From Diphasiastrum complanatum (lineage: Eukaryota > Streptophyta > Lycopodiopsida > Lycopodiales > Lycopodiaceae), in NCBI GenBank assembly GCA_029204225.1, contig CM055107.1:2409218-2473217 (forward strand): DNA of 64,000 bases, given 5' to 3'. The position numbers were made by a program, and so were the translations under genes. Shown here piece by piece: positions 23,750 through 33,778 of this stretch. Numbering within the stretch: the stretch's first letter is position 1; each line of letters begins with the position of its first letter. Below the pieces are notes generated by a model, which saw only the letters and a program-made list of their open reading frames with translations, searched no databases and was not told the origin of the DNA.

Positions 23750-24680
23750 TTTGGTCGAAATGGGAATGAGAGCTTCCGGTCAAAAATATGGTCCGGTCGA
23801 GATGGGATGGGGGAGTGGTCTGATTGAGATGGTATGGGGTGTGATCCGGTTGAGATTTGATGTCAAGCCATCTGATTGAGATTCACTTAAGGTTATCAGG
23901 TCGAGATGTGACGGGCTGAAATCCGGTCGCGATTTTAGCAGGGCGTAATCCGGTCGAGATTTTAGTAGGGCTATCTAGTTGAGATGGGACTGGCTGAAAT
24001 CTGGACAAGATTTGGCGGGCGAAATTTGGTCGAGATTTTAGCAAGGCTATTCGATTGAGATGAGACTGGCTGAAATTCGGTCGAGATTTGACGAGCTGAA
24101 ATCTGGTCAAGATTTGATGGGCAAAATTTGGTCGAGATTTTAGCAAGGCTATCTGGTCGAGATGAGACTGGCTGAAATCCGGTTGAGACTATCCAAAATG
24201 GTCATCCAGTTGAGATTTTAGCGATGGGCATCTGGTTGAGACTTCTCAAAAGTGTCATTCGGTTGAGATTTTAGTGATGGGCATCCGGTCAAGACTTTCC
24301 AAAAAGGTCGTCCGTTTGAGATTTTTTGAAGTCTGGATCCGGTCGAGATGTGATGGCTTTAATTTGGTCGAGATTTTACGTGTGACGATCCGGTCGAGTT
24401 TGGAGTGGTCTAGATCCGGTCGAGATGAGATTGTGCTTGATCCGATGAGATTCTAAGTTTGTTCAAATCTGGTTGAGATTTCTAAAGAGGCATCCAGTTG
24501 AGATTCGAAGCTTGGAGTCCGGTTGAGATTCTTACATGCCAGCCATCCAGTTGAGGTTTTTGTATTTTTTTTTTAAACGGTCTGGTCCAGTCGAGAGGTG
24601 GAGAAGAGAGGGTCCGGTTGAGAATAGGTAAAGAGGGTCCAATCGAGATGGGTTGGGAAAGGCTATATTCGGTTGAGATG
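23750..24680. repeat. Degenerate CCGGTCGAGAT satellite
   Basis: The core (A/T)(C/T)CCGGT(C/T)GAGAT recurs some 30 times at irregular spacings of about 20-40 bp, with linkers such as GGGCTGAAATC and TTTTAGCAAGGCTATC. Copies differ by several substitutions, so the array is old. Minus-strand ORFs across it show matching peptide repeats (SRPNFA, RFQ) and are by-products. Confidence 0.9.
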
Positions 24681-25374
24681 GAGGTAGGGGCGTGAAGGGG
24701 GTTGATAGGGCTTGGCCAAATGGTGATGGACGCTGCGTGAGGTATGAAGGAAATGGGATGAAAAGGAGTTCTTGGGTGAGTGCAGGGAAGAAGGAGGCTG
24801 TGTGGAGTTCTGGCAAAGATGGATGAAGGCAGGTGTTTGCTGGGTGTCTGGAGATCTAGAAGGGTCGGGGTTAGCAATGGGAAGTTCTTGTAGGGTCGTT
24901 TGCAGGATATGGAGATCTTTTGCAGATCGTGTGGAGGGTTTGGAGACCTGTTGCAGACCGTTCTTGTATTGTAGATCAAATGAAGAAACTTTTGAAAGGT
25001 AGTAGGTCTGTGAATGATTGAAAAAGTTGGTACAGGGATCTAACCATTTTTGAGGACAACATACTGGAAAGGCATGATCAATGGGTCTGTGTATGTTCAA
25101 TAGGCATCGATGCCAAATGTTGACAGATTCCCTGTTTGGAGAATTTTTTAACAAATTCTTTCTTCTGCTTACAGCTTATGTTTTTATTCTGCCTATCAAC
25201 AGAGACAATGGGCACTTGTTTTAACTTTATCTTGCTTGTTTTAGGCCCAAATCAGGCATAATGGGCTAGTATTATTGTGGCATTTGTCCTGCCTGTCAGA
25301 GGATGACTTAGGGCAGTAGTCACTCTTGAACTGAGATCACATGCTTTAAATCAAGCATGCAGATCCTGCATTCA
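24681..25374. other. Purine-rich intergenic stretch
   Basis: G/A-rich on the plus strand with overlapping long but motif-free minus-strand frames (for example 24482-24979 and 24663-25154), which composition explains. Confidence 0.4.
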
Positions 25375-25530
25375 GAGAGAAAAAGAGAGTATAGATGGGA
25401 GTGAGAATGAGATGAGGATGAATGTGAGTGAGAAGATTGATAGTGTTTAGGATTTTTAGTTCATTGATGGATGTTAATAGTATGTGTTTTGTGATCATAA
25501 GTTTTAAGATCTTTTTTTTTTGTGATGTAG
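25375..25530 (+). repeat. Dispersed repeat, mate of 4534-4690
   Basis: Near-identical to the minus strand of 4534-4690, ending in the same T-rich tract and GTGATGTAGGT. No ATCCAC palindrome cluster lies upstream of this copy. Confidence 0.8.
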
Positions 25531-25803
25531 GTTTGGATATGAAAAATGAAAAATGAAAAATGAGCTTTCATTGCAAAGGATTCAAAGATCAAGTGCATGC
25601 AAAAGGAAACACAAAGATTGCAAAACAATGGAGATACAATAGTAAAGATAAATTCACATTTATTTTGATTTATTTGATATTTAGTTGATAACTTAATGTG
25701 TTAGCTATCGATGCATTATATTGTGGTTTCCATTACTTTTCATTGTGCTTTCCATTACTTTTTATTGTGCATTCTAGCATGCAAATCATGTGCTGAAATA
25801 GAT

Positions 25804-25931
25804 ACATTGCATTGAATTCATCAATGGATACATTTGCATTGCATAGATGTGCATTAAATAGACTATACATTGCATTGAATACATCAATAGATACATTTGC
25901 AATCAATAGATGTGCATTCAATAGACTATAC
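25804..25931. repeat. 63-bp tandem repeat, two copies
   Basis: ACATTGCATTGAAT(T/A)CATC begins at 25804 and 25867, and both copies end in ATAGACTATAC. Confidence 0.9.
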
Positions 25932-26113
25932 ATTTGCATTCATGGATTAAAAATATATGCATTCAAAATTTTTGCAAGAATGATGTGATGCCAAAACATT
26001 ATATTGATTGATTTAAAAACAAGTACATTGATGAGAGAATAAATTCTCTCTTCCTACATTGCCTTCTACAAGGCCTTACTGTCGTGCTATGCCAACAGGG
26101 TTAATATAGATTT

Positions 26114-27342
26114 TGTAGTGAAAAGTATTGTTCCCATAGAGGACAGCGTTAGAAAGTTATGTTTTTGGTGTAATTATGGCAGGTGGTTTCGAATGTTATT
26201 TTGGTTGTCGACAGACATTAAAAAGTAACCAGTATTATTTATATTTGGAATGGGTAATGTTAATGAATTCAGAACAACAATCTGGCCTCTATCGAATTGA
26301 AGGAAGCACGTTCTACAAATGAAATGTTATCAGAGTAGTACAGCAAACTACACTCTGGAAGACTAAGGTGTCAACAGAGAATCGAGAATTGTTCGATGTA
26401 TTTGCGACTGCACAGACAATTAATTAATCGAGTTCGCGAACTATTCGTTCCTAGACAATAGTCCTCAACAACTAAAGCCCAACTTAATGGTTAAAGAGCA
26501 CGAATGGTTTTAGAGCACGTTAGAAACTTATGTCAATGCCAATCAGGAAAACAGATCAGAGACTCAATTCTTCAGACATGGACTGTCATCTCATTTGTAT
26601 ACATACAACTTAATTCAATGATCGTGCTAGACTGCACAAAGATAGTCATTATTCGAGTGTCGAAAATAAAGTATTCGCGACAGACGAATAAGATGATTTT
26701 AAGACAGTTCTTTAGAGCATGTTTTACGGAAACACAACAAACGACTGTAATGCACTAGAGCATATGTCTGATCAGAGAGTAGTTCATGAAATGCGCTAGA
26801 GATTGTTAGCAGACTCAAGATCACTCACACTCACCAGTGCGGAGAACAAAGATAAGGGAGAATAACTCACAGAACTCTATTCACTTTTTCAATCTCTTAC
26901 ATAAGCATAAACTCTTCTCTCTCGATGATCGAGACTGAAGTGTGAGATCAATATATGTTCTACGGGACGAACAAACACACCTCTTAAACAATAGGTGCGT
27001 CGCTCCCGCGAAAGGGTCTAGTTAAGAATTAAACTGAAAATACGTTCAACTATACCATAAGAGGTATACTTAACTATGAGTTAAACTTACTCTAGTTTAA
27101 CATGTCTTTTCATAACTAGTCGTTTCGTATGGACGACCTAGTTAAGGATTATCCAAGGCAATGTCTTTTCCTTTTAAAGGTCTAGCCCTTAATTTATAAG
27201 ACAAGTACCTAGGAGATATATTCTCGAAAAATGACTTAGGCGTCTTCATGATTTATACTTAACCAGCTCATATCTTCATTTTCGAGTATATCATGCCATA
27301 TTTATGTTGATATTCAATTTTTGACATTTGTGTGACATCACA
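26114..27342 (-). repeat. Putative 3' LTR of gypsy D
   Basis: On the minus strand a purine-rich tract (27358-27343) is followed by TGTGATGTCACAC at 27342, and the block ends CTTTTCACTACA at 26114, giving TG...CA ends and about 1.2 kb. The CACTACA end matches the LTR ends of gypsy A and B. The 5' partner is not in view, since gypsy A interrupts the element just upstream of gag, so the boundaries are inferred from terminal motifs only. Confidence 0.4.
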
Positions 27343-27358
27343 TATCCCCTTCCTCAGA
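27343..27358 (-). other. Polypurine tract of gypsy D
   Basis: Minus-strand sequence TCTGAGGAAGGGGATA sits directly before the putative LTR start. Confidence 0.4.
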
Positions 27359-27606
27359 TGTGAAACGTCCTCGTGAACATATCATCTTTATTTCGAGGAT
27401 TATTCGAGAAACATTCTTGTTCGTCAAATTTTCGTTTAGGCGAAAAAAAATATTTCTTCATATGTCCTTTAGATATTTCTTCAGAGAATATGTGTCTTGT
27501 TGTTGCGTTGAGTAGGTTGATTTTGAGTTGAAATTGTTTGATGAAAACTGGAATCAAACTTCAAAACATCTTCAAACTGCAAAAATCTAGCTTCAATATC
27601 ACAAAT

Positions 27607-28288
27607 TGTTAAAAATTCACAATTCTAGCTTGACTAGTTTTGGTCATATGACTTGTAAATAGTTAGATGGTCATGATGTGGCTTGTCACACGTGCCAAAT
27701 AGCATAGGATTCCATTCATAAGGATGTTCTCAAGTAGACCTAAGTGTTAGAACCTTTGGAATGAGTCCAAATTATGCTTAGATACAAGGGAGAAAAAATA
27801 GGAGCTATTTTTGGTAATTTTTGCATTGTTGAGGGATCTCCAAGATTCCAACCCTAACTTGGTAGGGATGAAAGATCCACCAAAATTAGCATTAGGGATA
27901 GGTTTAGGGCTACTCATACCTGCCCAAAACCGTGATGGATCATGTATATATAGGTGATGATATCTCACCAAAATCAATCAAGCAATTTCATGTTTTTTCT
28001 CTCATAATGGTGCAATTGCTCTCTATGTTCATAATTGTTTGAGTACTTGTGATTACTAATGATTATAGGAGTGAATGTAGGTCTGGTGTACAGTACTCAG
28101 ACTGTGGGAGGCCGTACTTTCACACGTGTGAAGCCTTCTTCAAGGATTTGGGCCATTTAGTGAGATTCAAGCATAGATTTTTGATGGATTTTGATGGTTC
28201 AACTTGTGCTAATCTTATGAAATCATAATCTATTGTTTCCCTCATCATTTCAAGTGTTTTAGGATCCTTATTTGCTGTAATTTTTACA
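27607..28288 (+). repeat. 5' LTR of the copia element
   Basis: TGTTAAAAATTC...TTTTTACA, 682 bp. A TATATATAGG box at about 27944-27953 is a candidate promoter for the element transcript. Confidence 0.97.
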
Positions 28289-28300
28289 TGGTATCAGAGC
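28289..28300 (+). other. Copia primer-binding site
   Basis: TGGTATCAGAGC begins at the first base after the 5' LTR. It matches the usual plant copia site complementary to the 3' end of initiator methionine tRNA. The leader between it and the gag ATG at 29100 is about 800 bp without a long ORF. Confidence 0.95.
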
Positions 28301-29099
28301 CTAAAGGCTGAAATGAGCTAAATCCTTGGTTTTCATTCAATTTGATCACAATTTTTGATCTAAATCTTGTGTAGATTGGATCTTAGCATCTAGTATTGAT
28401 TCTAGAACTCAAAGTGAGTCAAATACATTGGAGATTGGTGTTGTGTGACTTCATTTGCAGGTGTTTAGGTGTCTAAAACCAGAGGCAAAGTTGAATTCAA
28501 TTCACATTACCAAGATAGCAAGTTTTGCTTGCTCTAAGCATTGATTTCTAAGCAAGTTTTGGAGGTGATTTCATAGAGGAGGCTTTCTAGCATTCAAGGA
28601 GAGGGAAGATCAGAGTTTTGGGGACTCTTCAAGGCTGTTCTAAGGTGTAGTAGACACCTCCTAAAGTGATTTAGGTTCAGTCCAACCATTGCTTGACTTA
28701 TGCACCAAATTAGATCAATTTTTCATCAATTTTGATCATTTTTTGCTTGTGATTGGATAGTAGATTGTGTTGCATCCTCATTAAGTTCCATTTAGATATT
28801 TTACAGGTGATTTTGGAAGTATATTAGGTTGCTGAAATTCACTCTTGATCAGATCATTTGGAAGCTTTAATGTTCTTTATAGAAAGAGGGGCAATTCTAC
28901 TAGTATTGTCTACTTCAATCAAGCAAGTGCATTGTTTCTAGTATTCTATGATTTGATTTTGTTAGAGTTCATTCTTAGATCTTTATAGGAAGTCTATTAC
29001 TGATCTTTTCAGGTCCCTAAGAAGTGGGACAAGGTAGACCTTCAATCAAATCAATAGAAGTAACCTTCATTTGTGTCAAGTCCTTGATTAGGAGACTAG

Positions 29100-30839
29100 A
29101 TGGCATCTATAAATGCATATCTTTTGGATACTAATGAAAGGCTCAACAAAACTAACTATTCCATATGGAAAGTTAGAATGGAATCTATCATGATCATGCA
29201 AGATCTGATGGAAATTGTAAATGGTAAGGAGGGTGAACCTATTCATCCTCAAGAAAAAGCCAAATACATCAAGAGGTGCAATGTTGCACTACATTGCTTA
29301 AAAATGAATGTTGCAAATGAACTCTTAAGAGAGGTAGGAGATTGCACTTCAGCTCAAGATGCTTGGGAGACTTTGCAAAAGGTCTATGAATCCAAGAACC
29401 AAACTAGAATGTTAGCTTTGAAGAATCAAATCTATAGAAGCTATCAAAAGAAAGGAGAGAGTGCACATACTTTTGTCCTAAGAGTAAAGGAATTGAACAA
29501 AGAGCTAGCCTTTATAGGTGACCCTATCAAGGATGAAGAGCTTGTTCAACTCATATTGAATGGACTAAGCTTTGAATTTGACAATTTGGTTCAGGGATAT
29601 GCAATTATGGGTAAGCTACCCATACTTGAAAAACTCCAAGGCACACTCATGGCCGAGGAATCAAGAAGGAGCCAAATGCAAGAGAGGATGGATAGGCTTT
29701 CCATCCAAGGTGGAGATGACCAAGCTCTCTTCACCAAAGGCAAAGGCAAGTCCAAAGGCAAAGGATCAACATTCAAGAAGTCTACAAAGCTTGAGGATCA
29801 AGAAGGACCCCCAAAGGCATCTCCATCAACCACCAAAGTCAAGAAGGACAAATCAAAGGTGAAGTGCTACTATTGTAGCAAGATGGGGCATTATGCCTCG
29901 GAATGCTTCAAGAGGAAGCAAGATCAAAGCCAAGCCAACATGAGCAAAGAGGAGGAGGAGGAGAGTTCACATGAGGACTCTCTCATGATGTCCATATTTT
30001 CTTCAACAAGCTTCAAAGGAGAAGATCCTTGGTGGATTGACTCGGGTGCTAGTTCACACATGACTAGTAAAAGGGAGTTTTTCTCTTCTCTCTTATCTTA
30101 TGATGGACCTATAAAGTCTATCTATACAGCAAATGATGAAGCTTGTAAGATTGAAGGAGTTGGTAGCATTCCCCTTTGCTTAGGATCTTCCAAAAAGATC
30201 AACATAGAAGGTGTTTTGTACATTTCTACAATAACAAAGAATCTACTAAGTGTTGGCCAAATGGTAGACAATGGTTTCAATGTTGACTTTGCTTCAAATG
30301 AATGTTTCATCAAGAAGAAGGGTAAGATAGTGGCTAAGGGCACTAGACTTGGCAAACTTTATAAGCTGGATGCATTTGTGGATACTAATGTTGTCATGTT
30401 GGCCGAGAAGAGCAAGATATCTACCTTTACTTTATGGCACAAAAGACTTGGACATGTCAACTCGGGTTCCATGGAGGCTATGATCAAGGAGGAGTATGCT
30501 TTAGGCCTACCAAGGTCTATTGGGAAGGAAGACAAGGTTTGTGAAGCTTGTGCCTTATCCAAGGCACATAAGAAGGTGTTTCCTAACTCCATCACAAAGT
30601 CATCTCATCCTCTTGAACTCATACACTCGGATGTGCACATTGCTAGCACCAAATCTAATGGAGGTTCATCCATGTTTTTAACCTTCATTGATGACTACTC
30701 AAGATATTGTTGGGTGTTCTTACTTTCCTTCAAGTCTCAAGTATTTGATACTTTTGTAAAGTTCAAGTTGTTTGTGGAAAAGCATCATAATCATAGCATC
30801 AAGATTCTTAGAAGTGACAATGGTGGAGGCCTTTTGTGA
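29100..30839 (+). pseudogene. Copia gag-protease-integrase, 5' part of the polyprotein (579 codons)
   Basis: ATG at 29100 follows a long leader. Residues about 10-200 are a copia gag (LNKTNYSIWKVRME). A CCHC zinc knuckle, CYYCSKMGHYASEC, lies at about 256-269. Protease active site DSGASSHM begins at about 314. The integrase N-terminal HHCC domain starts LWHKRLGH (445) and ends CEACALSKAH. The catalytic core has IHSDVH (508) and SDNGG (572). Right after SDNGG the frame runs into a stop, because bases between this motif and the next block are missing relative to other copia copies (compare the fragment at 57190-57235). The first two catalytic Asp residues are on this frame and the Glu is on the next. 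Described as found; the break is real in the sequence given. Confidence 0.93.
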
Positions 30840-33045
30840 GGAGGAAGGGATCAAGAAAGAGACTTCTTGTCCTTACACTCCTCAACAAAATGGAGTTGCT
30901 GAAAGAAGGAATAGAACATTATGTGAATGTTCTAAGGCTTTAAGATTAGATGCTTGTTTGCCCAAATCCTTTTGGGGTGAGTCTCTTGTATGTGCAAACT
31001 ACTTGATGAATAGGGTGTCTTGCAAAGCAATTGAAGGCAAAACTCCTTATGAGATGTTGTATGGAAAGAAACCCAATCTTAATCACTTGAAAGTTTTTGG
31101 GTGTATATGTTATGTGCATGTGCCATTGGAAACAAGAACCAAGGAGGATCCATCTTCCACAAGAGGGATCATGCTTGGATATGCAAGCTCAAGCAAGGGC
31201 TACAAAGTCTATCTCCCATCCTTGAACAAATTTGTTGTTTCAAGGGATGTCATCTTTGATGAACATCATATGCATATGCTTGAAGAAGGCTCAAGTGCTC
31301 CAACAATCAAGAAGAAGATGGCCGAGGAGCAAGATCTTGGTTTTGAGGAGGAGCTCATGGAGGAGCAAGCACCAAACCCACCTATCACACCAAGGAGATC
31401 TTCAAGGGCAAAAGTGGAGCCATCAAGGCTCACATATCAAGGCAAAGGACAGCAAGTTGAGGGTATCTCATCCACTTCTTATGCTTTATCTAGTTTTGAA
31501 GAACCGTCTAATGTTGAAGATGCATTGAACTCCAAAGAATGGTATAAAGCTATGTTGGATGAGTATGATGCCTTGATTGAGAATGAAACTTGGTTGCTTG
31601 TTGAGAGACCTCAAAGGAATGTAATAGGATGCAAGTGGGTCTTCAAGCTTAAGTTGAATGCAAATGGGGGTGTTAACAAACATAAAGCAAGATTAGTTGC
31701 AAAAGGTTATGCTCAAGAGAGAGGGATAGACTATGAGGAAACTTTTGCACCCGTGGCCAAGATGGTCACAATAAGACTAATCATTGCACTTGCATCACAT
31801 TTTGGATGGATTCTATGTCAAATGGATGTCTCTAATGCTTTCTTGAATGGTTTTTTGGAAGAGGATATCTATATGGAGCAGCCACAAGGGTTCATCAAGC
31901 ATGGAATGGAGAACAAAGTATGCCATCTCCAAAGAAGCATCTATGGCTTGAAGCAAGCCTCGAGATCTTGGAATTCAAGACTACATTGCTATCTTATTTC
32001 ACTTTCTTTTGTTCAAAGTGAATATGATCCCACTCTTTACATTAAGTTTGATGATGTTGGTATTGTACTTTTACTCATTTATGTAGATGACATCATCATT
32101 AGTGGAAATAGTGTTGATGGTATTGAAAAAATCAAGATAGATCTATCCTTAGAGTTCAAGATGGTAGATCTAGGGTGTCTTCACTTCATTTTAGGCATAG
32201 AAGTACTTAGAGGGTCTGATTTTATCTTTATAAGTCAAGTAAACTATGCTCAAAGTCTTTTGAAGAAGTTTAAGATGGAAGTATGCAAAAGTGTTGACAC
32301 ACCAATGGAGCAAGATGTAAAAGTGCCAAATGAAGATGATGAAAGATCCTTCATGGACATCACTTTGTTTAGGCAACTTATAGGTTCCTTAATGTGGATC
32401 ACTATAACTAGACCAGATCTTAGCTTTAGTGTATGTAGGTTGAGCCAATCCATGCAAAAGCCATTGAATATCCATTGGAAAAAGGCTAAGAGGATTCTAA
32501 GATACATCTCGGGTACATTGGATTTTGGGATTCTATATAGAGGAGATGTGATTAACCTTCATGCATTTAGTGATTCAGATTTTGCAGGGGAAAAGAGGGA
32601 TAGGAAATCAACAAGTGCCTATTCAACTTTCATAGGAGAAGGTGTGGTTTCATGGCTTTCAAAAAAGCAAGAAACTATATCTCTATCTTCAACCGAGGCC
32701 GAGTACAAAGCTTTGACAACCACTACAAAGGAGGTACTTTGGATCAAGAGATTATTGGTGGAGCTAAAGATCATGGATTCAGAGGAGGCACCAATCATCT
32801 ACAATGACAATATATCAGCCCAACACCTTGGATCTAACCCAATCTTCCATGCAAGATCTAAGCACATTGAGATATGCCATCACTTTGTGAGAGAAATGGT
32901 GCAAGCCAAGGAGATTGCTTTGGAGCATGTTCCAAGCAATGAATGTGTAGCTGATCTACTTACTAAACCACTTAAAAAGACACCTTTTATGAAGTTCAGA
33001 TCATCACTTGGAGTGATTAGTAAAGCAATGATTGAACCAAGCTAG
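30822..33045 (+). pseudogene. Copia integrase end, RT and RNase H, 3' part of the polyprotein
   Basis: The frame resumes with FCEEEGIKKETSCPYTPQQ and NGVAERRNRTL (integrase Glu), then an acidic linker. The RT starts near 31590 (GCKWVFKLK, ARLVAKGYAQ), has QMDVSNAFLNG at about 31820 and the YVDDI catalytic motif at 32080. RNase H has FSDSDFAG (about 32567), RKSTSAY and LSSTEAEYKAL, ending in DLLTKPL near 32960. It has no start codon of its own; an upstream GTG is not a credible start. It would be made only as part of the polyprotein. No other stop is seen, consistent with recent insertion. Confidence 0.93.
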
Positions 33046-33050
33046 ATAGT

Positions 33051-33059
33051 GAGGAGGAG
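33051..33059 (+). other. Copia polypurine tract
   Basis: GAGGAGGAG lies immediately before the 3' LTR, downstream of the pol stop. Confidence 0.85.
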
Positions 33060-33741
33060 TGTTAAAAATTCACAATTCTAGCTTGACTAGTTTTGGTCAT
33101 ATGACTTGTAAATAGTTAGATGGTCATGATGTGGCTTGTCACACGTGCCAAATAGCATAGGATTCCATTCATAAGGATGTTCTCAAGTAGACCTAAGTGT
33201 TAGAACCTTTGGAATGAGTCCAAATTATGCTTAGATACAAGGGAGAAAAAATAGGAGCTATTTTTGGTAATTTTTGCATTGTTGAGGGATCTCCAAGATT
33301 CCAACCCTAACTTGGTAGGGATGAAAGATCCACCAAAATTAGCATTAGGGATAGGTTTAGGGCTACTCATACCTGCCCAAAACCGTGATGGATCATGTAT
33401 ATATAGGTGATGATATCTCACCAAAATCAATCAAGCAATTTCATGTTTTTTCTCTCATAATGGTGCAATTGCTCTCTATGTTCATAATTGTTTGAGTACT
33501 TGTGATTACTAATGATTATAGGAGTGAATGTAGGTCTGGTGTACAGTACTCAGACTGTGGGAGGCCGTACTTTCACACGTGTGAAGCCTTCTTCAAGGAC
33601 TTGGGCCATTTAGTGAGATTCAAGCATAGATTTTTGATGGATTTTGATGGTTCAACTTGTGCTAATCTTATGAAATCATAATCTATTGTTTCCCTCATCA
33701 TTTCAAGTGTTTTAGGATCCTTATTTGCTGTAATTTTTACA
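33060..33741 (+). repeat. 3' LTR of the copia element
   Basis: 682 bp, identical to the 5' LTR except at 33600. Confidence 0.97.
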
Positions 33742-33778
33742 CAAATAGGCATCAGCATGACAAAGACATGAATAATAT

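Larger units (their letters stand above)
27602..33746 (+). mobile_element. Full-length young Ty1/copia element with target-site duplication
   Basis: Two 682-bp LTRs (27607-28288 and 33060-33741) are flanked by the 5-bp duplication CAAAT (27602-27606 and 33742-33746). Comparing the LTRs base by base I find one difference, T at 28147 against C at 33600. The primer-binding site abuts the 5' LTR and a polypurine tract abuts the 3' LTR. Domain order is gag, protease, integrase, RT, RNase H, as in copia. The LTR identity indicates very recent insertion. A deletion in the integrase core breaks the polyprotein, so the copy is not autonomous as written. Confidence 0.97.

Noticed and set aside
23750-24680. 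CRISPR-like array
   Set aside because: Core repeats are degenerate and spacing is irregular, there are no cas genes, and the genome is a plant.
24482-25154. Long Ser/Pro-rich minus-strand ORFs (94-165 codons)
   Set aside because: They overlap the degenerate satellite and a purine-rich tract, and overlapping frames are open together. No motif or start context supports them.
27747-27977. 76-codon minus-strand ORF present twice (also 33200-33430)
   Set aside because: It is inside the copia LTR and duplicated only because the LTR is.
30772-33045. A separate 757-codon gene starting at 30772
   Set aside because: The apparent start is a GTG inside integrase sequence shared with the upstream frame. 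It is the downstream half of the copia polyprotein after a frame break, not an independent gene.
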